Assembly (NCBI GenBank): GCA_963930655.1 | Contig: OZ005603.1 | Location: forward strand, 18,251,001-18,315,000 | Reading direction: 5' to 3' | DNA: 64,000 nucleotides | Source of the DNA: Myrica gale | Lineage: Eukaryota; Streptophyta; Magnoliopsida; Fagales; Myricaceae | In this document: piece after piece, positions 42,201-54,224 of the stretch | Layout: each line of letters starts with the position of its first letter | Position numbering within the stretch: the stretch's first letter is position 1 | The notes under the pieces: model-generated | Databases searched by the model: none | What the model was told of the DNA's origin: nothing | What the model saw: only the letters and a program-made list of their open reading frames with translations | Translations under genes and position numbers: made by a program

Positions 42201-43305
42201 CTCTACCTCTTCCATTTCCTTAACCAATAAGATATCTAATTATTAAAAAATTAATATATTTGCTTCCGTAATTTTTTTTTTATTAAGGTATCTGGTTTTC
42301 AAGCTAGTGAATTTAGACAATTCTTGATCTTTATTGTTGTCTGTACCTCTCCCATTAATTTATTTTGCTTCGTTCTCTACATGATTAACGATAAGAACAC
42401 CCACCAACAATTGTGATGAGTTCCCCAGGATCGTTCAGACCGGATTTGTTGAGCTTTGATACGCCACCGAACCGGAGGAGAACCCAGACTTCGAAAGAGT
42501 ACAAGACCACATCGACAAAACCTACAAAGCTCTCATGAAATCATGGTGATAAGTTTGGTCGGTTGAACGCCACAAGAGAAAATTGATACGTTCAAATAGT
42601 TATTCGCAGAACAAAGAGGAACGAACCCAAGATTATGATTTATCCAATCCTGACAGTAATTAATTTGGACTATTTTTCATTTATATTTTGGTTTATCACT
42701 CTACCCTTACTCTTTTTGCTTCATTTTCATCATCGTTAAGGTATCTAACAATTTGAGAATTTAATTTGGATGATTTGTAGTTTATCTTTTGGTATATAAC
42801 TCTTCCACTAATCTATTCCGCTCAATTACTTCAACATTAATGTATCAAATTATAAATCAAATTTATCTCTACGAATTAAAATTTCCTTTTCGTCCATAAC
42901 TCCTCCCGCAATGTATTTGCTTCATTTTATTCAATATTAGAGTATATAGTTTTGAAACTAATTGATTTGGACCATTTTTCGTTAATATCTTGGCGTATAA
43001 CAATTTCATTAATCTATTTGCCTAATTTTGTTCGATATTTAGGCATATAATTTTGAAACTAATTAATTTGGACTATTTTTCACTGATAATTTAGTCTATA
43101 AGACTTCCACTCATCTACCTCTTCCATTTCCTTAACCAATAAGATATCTAATTATTAAAAAATTAATATATTTGCTTCCGTAATTTTTTTATTATTAAGG
43201 TATCTGGTTTTCAAGCTAGTGAATTTAGACAATTCTTGATCTATACCTCTCCCATTAATTTATTTTGCTTCGTTCTCTACATGATTAACGATAAGCACAC
43301 CCACC
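39245..43305 (+). repeat. Left part of the a-b-c-d array, including a shortened c-(d/b) unit
   Basis: Landmarks: a 39682, b 40594, c 41494, hybrid d/b 42406, next c 43306. Type a has gccccctaaccgg and gaacgtcacaag. Type b has gccaccgaaccgg, acctacaaagctc and aacccaagattatg. Type c has aagcacaccc and a 12-bp loss giving gatctatacctctccc. Type d has ttattgttgtctgtacc. The hybrid is d on its left (42331-42347) and b from ggatcgttc (about 42429) rightward. It leaves a two-monomer unit of 1812 bp where c-d-a-b (3635 bp) would be expected. Confidence 0.75.
41429..41433. other. 12-bp deletion between ctata direct repeats (type c)
   Basis: Full monomers have two ctata words 12 bp apart around tttttgt; type c keeps one, giving gatctatacctc. 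The same scar is at 43241, 46876 and 50511. Loss of one direct repeat plus the spacer is typical of slippage or microhomology repair. It explains the 900-bp spacing ahead of c. Confidence 0.85.
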
Positions 43306-46300
43306 AACAATTGTGATGAGTTCCCCAGGATGGTTCAGACCGGATTTGTTGAGCTTTGATACGCCACCTAACCGGATGAGAACCCGGACTTCGTAAGAGT
43401 ACAAGACCACATCGACAAAACCAACGAAGCTCTCATGAAATCATGGTGATAAGTTTGGTCGGTTGAACGCCACAAGAGAAAATTGATACGTTCAAATATT
43501 TCTTCGCAGAACAAAGAGGAACGAACACAAGATATTGATTTATCCAATCCTGACATTAATTAATTTGGACTATTTTTCATTTATATTTTGGTTTATCACT
43601 CTACCCTTACTCTATTTGCTTCATTTTCTTCATCGTTAAGGTATCTAATAATTTAAGAATTTAATTTGGATGATTTGTAGTTTATCTTTTGGTATATAAC
43701 TCTTCCACTAATCTATTCAGCTCAATTACTTCAACATTAATGTATCCAATTATAAATCAAATTTATCTCTACGAATTAAAATTTCCTTTTCGTCCATAAC
43801 TCGTCCAGCAATGTATTTGCTTCATTTTATTCAATATTGATGTATATAGTTTTGAAACTGATTGATTTGGACCATTTTTCATTAATATCTTGGCGTATAA
43901 CAATTTCATTAATCTATTTGCCTAATTTTGTTCGATATTTAGGCATATAATTTTGAAACTAATTAATTTGGACTATTTTTCACTGATAATTTAGTCTATA
44001 AGACTTCCATTCCTCTACCTCTTCCATTTCCTTAACCAATAAGATATCTAATTATTAAAAAATTAATATATTTGCTTCCGTAATTTTTTTTTATTAAGGT
44101 ATCTGGTTTTCAAGCTAGTGAATTTAGACAATTCTTGATCTTTATTGTTGTCTGTACCTCTCCCATTAATTTATTTTGCTTCGTTCTCTACATGATTAAC
44201 GATAAGAACACCCACCAACAATTGTGATGAGTTCCCCAGGATGGTTCAGACCGGATTTGTTGAGCTTTGATACGCCACCTAACCGGATGAGAACCCGGAC
44301 TTCGTAAGAGTACAAGACCACATCGACAAAACCAACGAAGCTCTCATGAAATCATGGTGATAAGTTTGGTCGGTTGAACGCCACAAGAGAAAATTGATAC
44401 GTTCAAATAGTTCTTCGCAGAACAAAGAGGAACGAACACAAGATATTGATTTATCCAATCCTGACATTAATTAATTTGGACTATTTTTCATTTATATTTT
44501 GGTTTATCACTCTACCCTTACTCTATTTGCTTCATTTTCTTCATCGTTAAGGTATCTAATAATTTGAGAATTTAATTTGGATGATTTGTAGTTTATCTTT
44601 TGGTATATAACTCTTCCACTAATCTATTCCGCTCAATTACTTCAACATTAATGTATCCAATTCTAAATCAAATTTATCTCTACGAATTAAAAATTCCTTT
44701 TCGTCCATAACTCGTCCAGCAATGTATTTGCTTCATTTTATTCAATATTGATTTATATAGTTTTGAAACTGATTGATTTGGACCATTTTTCGTTAATATC
44801 TTGGCGTATAACAATTTCATTAATCTATTTGCCTAATTTTGTTCGATATTTAGGCATATAATTTTCAAACTAATTAATTTGGACTATTTTTCACTGATAA
44901 TTTAGTCTATAAGACTTCCATTCATCTACCTCTTCCATTTCCTTAACCAATAAGATATCTAATTATTAAAAAATTAATATATTTGCTTCCGTAATTTTTT
45001 TATTATTAAGGTATCTGGTTTTCAAGCTAGTGAATTTAGACAATTCTTGATCTTTATTTTTGTCTATACCTCTCCCATTAATTTATTTTGCTTCGTTCTC
45101 TACATGATTAACGATAAGAACACCCACCAACAATTGTGATGAGTTCCCCAGGATGGTTCAGACCGGATTTGTTGAGCTTTGATACGCCCCCTAACCGGAT
45201 GAGAACCCAGACTTCGTAAGAGTACAAGACCACATCGACAAAACCAACGAAGCTCTCATGAAATCATGGTGATAAGTTTGGTCGGTTGAACGTCACAAGA
45301 GAAAATTGATACGTTCAAATAGTTCTTCGCAGAACAAAGAGGAACGAACACAAGATATTGATTTATCCAATCCTGACATTAATTAATTTGGACTATTTTT
45401 CATTTATATTTTGGTTTATCACTCTACCATTACTCTATTTGCTTCATTTTCTTCATCGTTAAGGTATCTAATAACTTGAGAATTTAATTTGGATGATTTG
45501 TAATTTATCTTTTGGTATATAACTCTTCCACTAATCTATTCCGCTCAATTACTTCAACATTAATGTATCCAATTATAAATCAAATTTATCTCTACGAATT
45601 AAAATTTCCTTTTCGTCCATAACTCGTCCAGCAATGTATTTGCTTCATTTTATTCAATATTGATGTATATAGTTTTGAAACTGATTGATTTGGACCATTT
45701 TTCGTTAATATCTTGGCGTATAACAATTTCGTTAATCTATTTGCCTAATTTTGTTCGATATTTAGGCATATAATTTTGAAACTAATTAATTTGGACTATT
45801 TTTCACTGATAATTTAGTCTATAAGACTTCCATTCATCTACCTCTTCCATTTCCTTAACCAATAAGATATCTAATTATTAAAAAATTAATATATTTGCTT
45901 CCGTAATTTTTTTATTATTAAGGTATCTGGTTTTCAAGCTAGTGAATTTAGACAATTCTTGATCTTTATTTTTGTCTATACCTCTCCCATTAATTTATTT
46001 TGCTTCGTTCTCTACATGATTAACGATAAGAACACCCACCAACAATTGTGATGAATTCCCCAGGATCGTTCAGACCGGATTTGTTGAGCTTTGATACGCC
46101 ACCGAACCGGATGAGAACCCAGACTTCGAAAGAGTACAAGACCACATCGACAAAACCTACAAAGCTCTCATGAAATCATGGTGATAAGTTTGGTCGGTTG
46201 AACGCCACAAGAGAAAATTGATACGTTCAAATAGTTCTTCGCAGAACAAAGAGGAACGAACCCAAGATTATGATTTATCCAATCCTGACAGTAATTAATT

Positions 46301-46940
46301 TGGACTATTTTTCATTTATATTTTGGTTTATCACTCTACCCTTACTCTTTTTGCTTCATTTTCATCATCGTTAAGGTATCTAACAATTTGAGAATTTAAT
46401 TTGGATGATTTGTAGTTTATCTTTTGGTATATAACTCTTCCACTAATCTATTCCGCTCAATTACTTCAACATTAATGTATCAAATTATAAATCAAATTTA
46501 TCTCTACGAATTAAAATTTCCTTTTCGTCCATAACTCCTCCCGCAATGTATTTGCTTCATTTTATTCAATATTAGAGTATATAGTTTTGAAACTAATTGA
46601 TTTGGACCATTTTTCGTTAATATCTTGGCGTATAACAATTTCATTAATCTATTTGCCTAATTTTGTTCGATATTTAGGCATATAATTTTGAAACTAATTA
46701 ATTTGGACTATTTTTCACTGATAATTTAGTCTATAAGACTTCCACTCATCTACCTCTTCCATTTCCTTAACCAATAAGATATCTAATTATTAAAAAATTA
46801 ATATATTTGCTTCCGTAATTTTTTTATTATTAAGGTATCTGGTTTTCAAGCTAGTGAATTTAGACAATTCTTGATCTATACCTCTCCCATTAATTTATTT
46901 TGCTTCGTTCTCTACATGATTAACGATAAGCACACCCACC
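43306..46940 (+). repeat. Intact c-d-a-b tetramer, copy 1, 3635 bp
   Basis: Landmarks: c 43306, d 44217, a 45129, b 46041, next c 46941; spacings 911, 912, 912 and 900 bp. The b copy has gatgaattcccc, creating an EcoRI site at 46053 that the older b at 40594 lacks. The next tetramer repeats this copy with no difference that I could find in the unique segments. Confidence 0.82.
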
Positions 46941-49900
46941 AACAATTGTGATGAGTTCCCCAGGATGGTTCAGACCGGATTTGTTGAGCTTTGATACGCC
47001 ACCTAACCGGATGAGAACCCGGACTTCGTAAGAGTACAAGACCACATCGACAAAACCAACGAAGCTCTCATGAAATCATGGTGATAAGTTTGGTCGGTTG
47101 AACGCCACAAGAGAAAATTGATACGTTCAAATATTTCTTCGCAGAACAAAGAGGAACGAACACAAGATATTGATTTATCCAATCCTGACATTAATTAATT
47201 TGGACTATTTTTCATTTATATTTTGGTTTATCACTCTACCCTTACTCTATTTGCTTCATTTTCTTCATCGTTAAGGTATCTAATAATTTAAGAATTTAAT
47301 TTGGATGATTTGTAGTTTATCTTTTGGTATATAACTCTTCCACTAATCTATTCAGCTCAATTACTTCAACATTAATGTATCCAATTATAAATCAAATTTA
47401 TCTCTACGAATTAAAATTTCCTTTTCGTCCATAACTCGTCCAGCAATGTATTTGCTTCATTTTATTCAATATTGATGTATATAGTTTTGAAACTGATTGA
47501 TTTGGACCATTTTTCATTAATATCTTGGCGTATAACAATTTCATTAATCTATTTGCCTAATTTTGTTCGATATTTAGGCATATAATTTTGAAACTAATTA
47601 ATTTGGACTATTTTTCACTGATAATTTAGTCTATAAGACTTCCATTCCTCTACCTCTTCCATTTCCTTAACCAATAAGATATCTAATTATTAAAAAATTA
47701 ATATATTTGCTTCCGTAATTTTTTTTTATTAAGGTATCTGGTTTTCAAGCTAGTGAATTTAGACAATTCTTGATCTTTATTGTTGTCTGTACCTCTCCCA
47801 TTAATTTATTTTGCTTCGTTCTCTACATGATTAACGATAAGAACACCCACCAACAATTGTGATGAGTTCCCCAGGATGGTTCAGACCGGATTTGTTGAGC
47901 TTTGATACGCCACCTAACCGGATGAGAACCCGGACTTCGTAAGAGTACAAGACCACATCGACAAAACCAACGAAGCTCTCATGAAATCATGGTGATAAGT
48001 TTGGTCGGTTGAACGCCACAAGAGAAAATTGATACGTTCAAATAGTTCTTCGCAGAACAAAGAGGAACGAACACAAGATATTGATTTATCCAATCCTGAC
48101 ATTAATTAATTTGGACTATTTTTCATTTATATTTTGGTTTATCACTCTACCCTTACTCTATTTGCTTCATTTTCTTCATCGTTAAGGTATCTAATAATTT
48201 GAGAATTTAATTTGGATGATTTGTAGTTTATCTTTTGGTATATAACTCTTCCACTAATCTATTCCGCTCAATTACTTCAACATTAATGTATCCAATTCTA
48301 AATCAAATTTATCTCTACGAATTAAAAATTCCTTTTCGTCCATAACTCGTCCAGCAATGTATTTGCTTCATTTTATTCAATATTGATTTATATAGTTTTG
48401 AAACTGATTGATTTGGACCATTTTTCGTTAATATCTTGGCGTATAACAATTTCATTAATCTATTTGCCTAATTTTGTTCGATATTTAGGCATATAATTTT
48501 CAAACTAATTAATTTGGACTATTTTTCACTGATAATTTAGTCTATAAGACTTCCATTCATCTACCTCTTCCATTTCCTTAACCAATAAGATATCTAATTA
48601 TTAAAAAATTAATATATTTGCTTCCGTAATTTTTTTATTATTAAGGTATCTGGTTTTCAAGCTAGTGAATTTAGACAATTCTTGATCTTTATTTTTGTCT
48701 ATACCTCTCCCATTAATTTATTTTGCTTCGTTCTCTACATGATTAACGATAAGAACACCCACCAACAATTGTGATGAGTTCCCCAGGATGGTTCAGACCG
48801 GATTTGTTGAGCTTTGATACGCCCCCTAACCGGATGAGAACCCAGACTTCGTAAGAGTACAAGACCACATCGACAAAACCAACGAAGCTCTCATGAAATC
48901 ATGGTGATAAGTTTGGTCGGTTGAACGTCACAAGAGAAAATTGATACGTTCAAATAGTTCTTCGCAGAACAAAGAGGAACGAACACAAGATATTGATTTA
49001 TCCAATCCTGACATTAATTAATTTGGACTATTTTTCATTTATATTTTGGTTTATCACTCTACCATTACTCTATTTGCTTCATTTTCTTCATCGTTAAGGT
49101 ATCTAATAACTTGAGAATTTAATTTGGATGATTTGTAATTTATCTTTTGGTATATAACTCTTCCACTAATCTATTCCGCTCAATTACTTCAACATTAATG
49201 TATCCAATTATAAATCAAATTTATCTCTACGAATTAAAATTTCCTTTTCGTCCATAACTCGTCCAGCAATGTATTTGCTTCATTTTATTCAATATTGATG
49301 TATATAGTTTTGAAACTGATTGATTTGGACCATTTTTCGTTAATATCTTGGCGTATAACAATTTCGTTAATCTATTTGCCTAATTTTGTTCGATATTTAG
49401 GCATATAATTTTGAAACTAATTAATTTGGACTATTTTTCACTGATAATTTAGTCTATAAGACTTCCATTCATCTACCTCTTCCATTTCCTTAACCAATAA
49501 GATATCTAATTATTAAAAAATTAATATATTTGCTTCCGTAATTTTTTTATTATTAAGGTATCTGGTTTTCAAGCTAGTGAATTTAGACAATTCTTGATCT
49601 TTATTTTTGTCTATACCTCTCCCATTAATTTATTTTGCTTCGTTCTCTACATGATTAACGATAAGAACACCCACCAACAATTGTGATGAATTCCCCAGGA
49701 TCGTTCAGACCGGATTTGTTGAGCTTTGATACGCCACCGAACCGGATGAGAACCCAGACTTCGAAAGAGTACAAGACCACATCGACAAAACCTACAAAGC
49801 TCTCATGAAATCATGGTGATAAGTTTGGTCGGTTGAACGCCACAAGAGAAAATTGATACGTTCAAATAGTTCTTCGCAGAACAAAGAGGAACGAACCCAA

Positions 49901-50575
49901 GATTATGATTTATCCAATCCTGACAGTAATTAATTTGGACTATTTTTCATTTATATTTTGGTTTATCACTCTACCCTTACTCTTTTTGCTTCATTTTCAT
50001 CATCGTTAAGGTATCTAACAATTTGAGAATTTAATTTGGATGATTTGTAGTTTATCTTTTGGTATATAACTCTTCCACTAATCTATTCCGCTCAATTACT
50101 TCAACATTAATGTATCAAATTATAAATCAAATTTATCTCTACGAATTAAAATTTCCTTTTCGTCCATAACTCCTCCCGCAATGTATTTGCTTCATTTTAT
50201 TCAATATTAGAGTATATAGTTTTGAAACTAATTGATTTGGACCATTTTTCGTTAATATCTTGGCGTATAACAATTTCATTAATCTATTTGCCTAATTTTG
50301 TTCGATATTTAGGCATATAATTTTGAAACTAATTAATTTGGACTATTTTTCACTGATAATTTAGTCTATAAGACTTCCACTCATCTACCTCTTCCATTTC
50401 CTTAACCAATAAGATATCTAATTATTAAAAAATTAATATATTTGCTTCCGTAATTTTTTTATTATTAAGGTATCTGGTTTTCAAGCTAGTGAATTTAGAC
50501 AATTCTTGATCTATACCTCTCCCATTAATTTATTTTGCTTCGTTCTCTACATGATTAACGATAAGCACACCCACC
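46941..50575 (+). repeat. Intact c-d-a-b tetramer, copy 2, 3635 bp
   Basis: Landmarks: c 46941, d 47852, a 48764, b 49676, next c-like 50576. Spacings equal those of the previous copy monomer by monomer. It shares the gatgaattcccc variant in b (EcoRI site at 49688) and the atatttcttcgcag variant after c (47130), so copies 1 and 2 derive from one recent duplication. Confidence 0.82.
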
Positions 50576-50762
50576 AACAATTGTGATGAGTTCCCCAGGA
50601 TCGTTCAGACCGGATTTGTTGAGCTTTGATACGCCACCGAACCGGATGAGAACCCAGACTTCGAAAGAGTACAAGACCACATCGACAAAACCTACAAAGC
50701 TCTCATGAAATCATGGTGATAAGTTTGGTCGGTTGAACGCCACAAGAGAAAATTGATACGTT
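50576..50762 (+). repeat. c/b hybrid monomer at the border between two HOR arrays
   Basis: The left side is type c (12-bp loss at 50511-50515, aagcacaccc at 50563). By ggatcgttc (50597) and gccaccgaaccgg it is type b. Instead of continuing as b it then passes into gttcaaagagttcttagc at about 50760, the opening of the alpha-beta-gamma array. The copy is therefore a junction of three sources within about 200 bp. Confidence 0.65.
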
Positions 50763-50919
50763 CAAAGAGTTCTTAGCATAACAAAGAGGAACGAACACAA
50801 GATATTCATTTATCCAATCGTGACAGTAATTAATTTCGACTATTTTTCATTTATATTTTGGTCTATCACTCTACCCTTAATCTATTTGCTTCATTTTCTT
50901 CATCCTTAAGGTATCTAAT

Positions 50920-50925
50920 AATTTG
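50920..50925. other. 13-bp deletion between aatttg direct repeats (alpha)
   Basis: Full monomers have aatttg twice, 13 bp apart; this lineage keeps one, followed by gatgatttatag. The scar recurs at 53670, 56420, 58234, 60048, 61862 and 63676, that is at 2750, 2750 and then 1814 bp steps. Family II copies at the left end of the window lack it, so it arose inside the right-hand array. Confidence 0.87.
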
Positions 50926-52100
50926 GATGATTTATAGTTTATCTTTTGGTATATAACTCTTCCACTAATCTATTCCGATCAATTACTTCAACATTAATGT
51001 ATCCAATTGTAAATCAAATTTATCTCTACGAATTAAAATTTCCTTTTCGTCCATAACTCGTCCAGCTTTGTATTTGCTTCATTTTATTCAATATTAATGT
51101 ATATAGTTTTGAAACTAATTGATTTGGACCATTTTTCGTTAATATCTTGGCGTATAACAATTTCATTAATCTATTTGCCTAATTTTGTTCGATATTTAGG
51201 CATATAATTTTGAAACTAATTAATTTGGACTATTTTTCACTGATAATTTAGTCTATAAGACTTCCATTCATCTACCTCTCCCATTTCCTTCAACAATAAG
51301 ATATCTAATTATTAAAAAATTATTATATTTGCTTTCGTAATTTTTTTATTATTAAGGTATCTGGTTTTCAAGCTAGTGAATTTAGACAATTCTTGATCTA
51401 TATTTTTGTCTATACCTCTCCCATTAATTTATTTTGCTTCGTTCTCTACATGATTAACGATAAGAACACCCACCAACAATTGTGATGAGTTCCCCAGGAT
51501 CGTTCAGACAGGATTTGTTGAGCTTTGATACGCCACCTAACCGGATGAGAACCCAGACTTCGAAAGAGTACAAGACCACATCGACAAAACCTACGAAGCT
51601 CTCATGAAATCATATGGTGATAAGTTTGGTCGGTTGAACGCCAGAAGAGAAAATTGATACGTTCAAATAGTTCTTCGCAGAACAAAGAGGAACGAACCCA
51701 AGATATTGATTTATCCAATACTGACAGTAATTAATTTGGACTATTTTTCATTTATATTTTGGTTTATCACTCTACCCTTACTCTTTTTGCTTAATTTTCT
51801 TCATCGTTAAGGTATCTAATAATTTGAGAATTTAATTTGGATGATTTGTAGTTTATCTTTTGGTATATAACTCTTCCACTAATCTATTCCGCTCAATTAC
51901 TTCAACATTAATGTATCCAATTATAAATCAAATTTATCTCTACGAATTAAAATTTCCTTTTCGTCCATAACTCCTCCCGCAATGTATTTGCTTCATTTTA
52001 TTCAATATTAATGTATATAGTTTTGAAACTAATTGATTTGGACCATTTTTCGTTAATATCTTGGAGTATAAAAATTTCATTAATCTATTTGCCTAAATTT

Positions 52101-52150
52101 GTTCGATATTTAGGCATATAATTTTGTTCGATATTTAGGCATATAATTTT
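52101..52150 (+). repeat. 25-bp tandem duplication ahead of beta
   Basis: The word gttcgatatttaggcatata with its following tail is present twice head to tail, at 52101 and 52126. Elsewhere in the array it is single. With the 2-bp gain in alpha it accounts exactly for the 939-bp spacing (912+25+2). Confidence 0.92.
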
Positions 52151-54224
52151 GAAACTAATTCATTTGGACTATTTTTCACTGATAATTTAGTCTATAAGAC
52201 TTCCGTTCATCTACCTCTTCCATTTCCTTAACCAATAACATATCTAATTATTAAAAAATTAATATATTTGCTTCCGTAATTTTTTTATTATTAAGGTATC
52301 TGGTTCTCAAGCTAGTGAATTTAGACAATTCTTGATCTATATTTTTGTCTATACCTCTCCCATTAATTTATTTTGCTTCGTTCTCTACGTCATTAACGAT
52401 AAGAACACCCACCAACAATTGTGATGAGTTCCCCAGGATCGTTCAGACCGGATTTGTTGAGCTTTGATACGCCACCTAATCGGATCAGAACCCAGACTTC
52501 GAAAGAGTACAAAACCACATCGACAAAACCTACGAAGCTCTCATGAAATCATGGTGATAAGTTTGGTCGGTTGAACGCCACAAGAGAAAATTGATACGTT
52601 CAAATAGTTCTTCAAAGAACAAAGAGGAACGAACACAAGATATTGATTTATCCAATCTTGAAAGTAATTAATTTGGACTATTTTTCATTTATATTTTGGT
52701 TTATCACTCTACCCTTACTCTTTTTGCTTCATTTTCTTCATCGTTAAGGTATCTAATAATTTGAGAATTTAATTTGGATGATTTGTAGTTTATCTTTTGG
52801 CATATAACTCTTCCACTAATCTATTCCGCTCAATTACTTCAACATTAATGTATCCAATTGTAAATCAAATTTATCTCTACGAATTAAAATTTCCTTTTCA
52901 TCCATAACTCGTCCAGCAATGTATTTGCTTCATTTTATTCAATATTAATGTATATAGTTTTGAAACTAATTGATTTGGACCATTTTTCGTTAATATCTTG
53001 GCGTATAACAATTTCATTAATCTATTTGCCTAGTTTTGTTCGATATTTAGGCATATAATTTTGAAACTAATTAACTTGGACTATTTTTCACTGATAATTT
53101 AGTCTATAAGACTTCCATTCATCCACCTCTCCCATTTCCTTCACCAATAAGATATCTAATTATTAAAAAATTAATATATTTGCTTCCGTAATTTTTTTAT
53201 TATTAAGGTATCTGGTTTTCAAGCTAGTGAATTTAGACAATTCTTGATCTATATTTTTGTCTATACCTCTCCCATTAATTTATTTTGCTTCGTTCTCTAC
53301 ATGATTAACGATAAGAACACCCACCAACAATTGTGATGAGTTCCCCAGGATCGTTCAGACCGGATTTGTTGAGCTTTGATACGCCACCTAATCGGATGAG
53401 AACCCAGACTTCGAAAGAGTACAACACCACATCGACAAAACCTACGAAGCTCCCAAGAAATCAGGGTGATAAGTTTGGTCGGTTGAACTCCACAAGAGAA
53501 AATTGATACGTTCAAAGAGTTCTTAGCATAACAAAGAGGAACGAACACAAGATATTCATTTATCCAATCGTGACAGTAATTAATTTCGACTATTTTTCAT
53601 TTATATTTTGGTCTATCACTCTACCCTTAATCTATTTGCTTCATTTTCTTCATCCTTAAGGTATCTAATAATTTGGATGATTTATAGTTTATCTTTTGGT
53701 ATATAACTCTTCCACTAATCTATTCCGATCAATTACTTCAACATTAATGTATCCAATTGTAAATCAAATTTATCTCTACGAATTAAAATTTCCTTTTCGT
53801 CCATAACTCGTCCAGCTTTGTATTTGCTTCATTTTATTCAATATTAATGTATATAGTTTTGAAACTAATTGATTTGGACCATTTTTCGTTAATATCTTGG
53901 CGTATAACAATTTCATTAATCTATTTGCCTAATTTTGTTCGATATTTAGGCATATAATTTTGAAACTAATTAATTTGGACTATTTTTCACTGATAATTTA
54001 GTCTATAAGACTTCCATTCATCTACCTCGCCCATTTCCTTCACCAATAAGATATCTAAATATTAAAAAATTAATATATTTGCTTCCGTAATTTTTTTATT
54101 ATTAAGGTATCTGGTTTTCAAGCTAGTGAATTTAGACAATTCTTGATCTATATTTTTGTCTATACCTCTCCCATTAATTTATTTTGCTTCGTTCTCTACA
54201 TGATTAACGATAAGAACACCCACC

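Larger units (their letters stand above)
50763..54224 (+). repeat. Alpha-beta-gamma trimer, copy 1 and its lead-in
   Basis: Landmarks: alpha 51475, beta 52414, gamma 53326, next alpha 54225; spacings 939, 912 and 899 bp, sum 2750. Alpha follows gttcttagcataac and a 13-bp loss (aataatttggatgatttatag), and has a 2-bp gain in aatcatatggtg. Beta is preceded by ttggagtata and a 25-bp tandem duplication. Gamma ends gctcccaag and tcagggtgataag. Confidence 0.8.
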
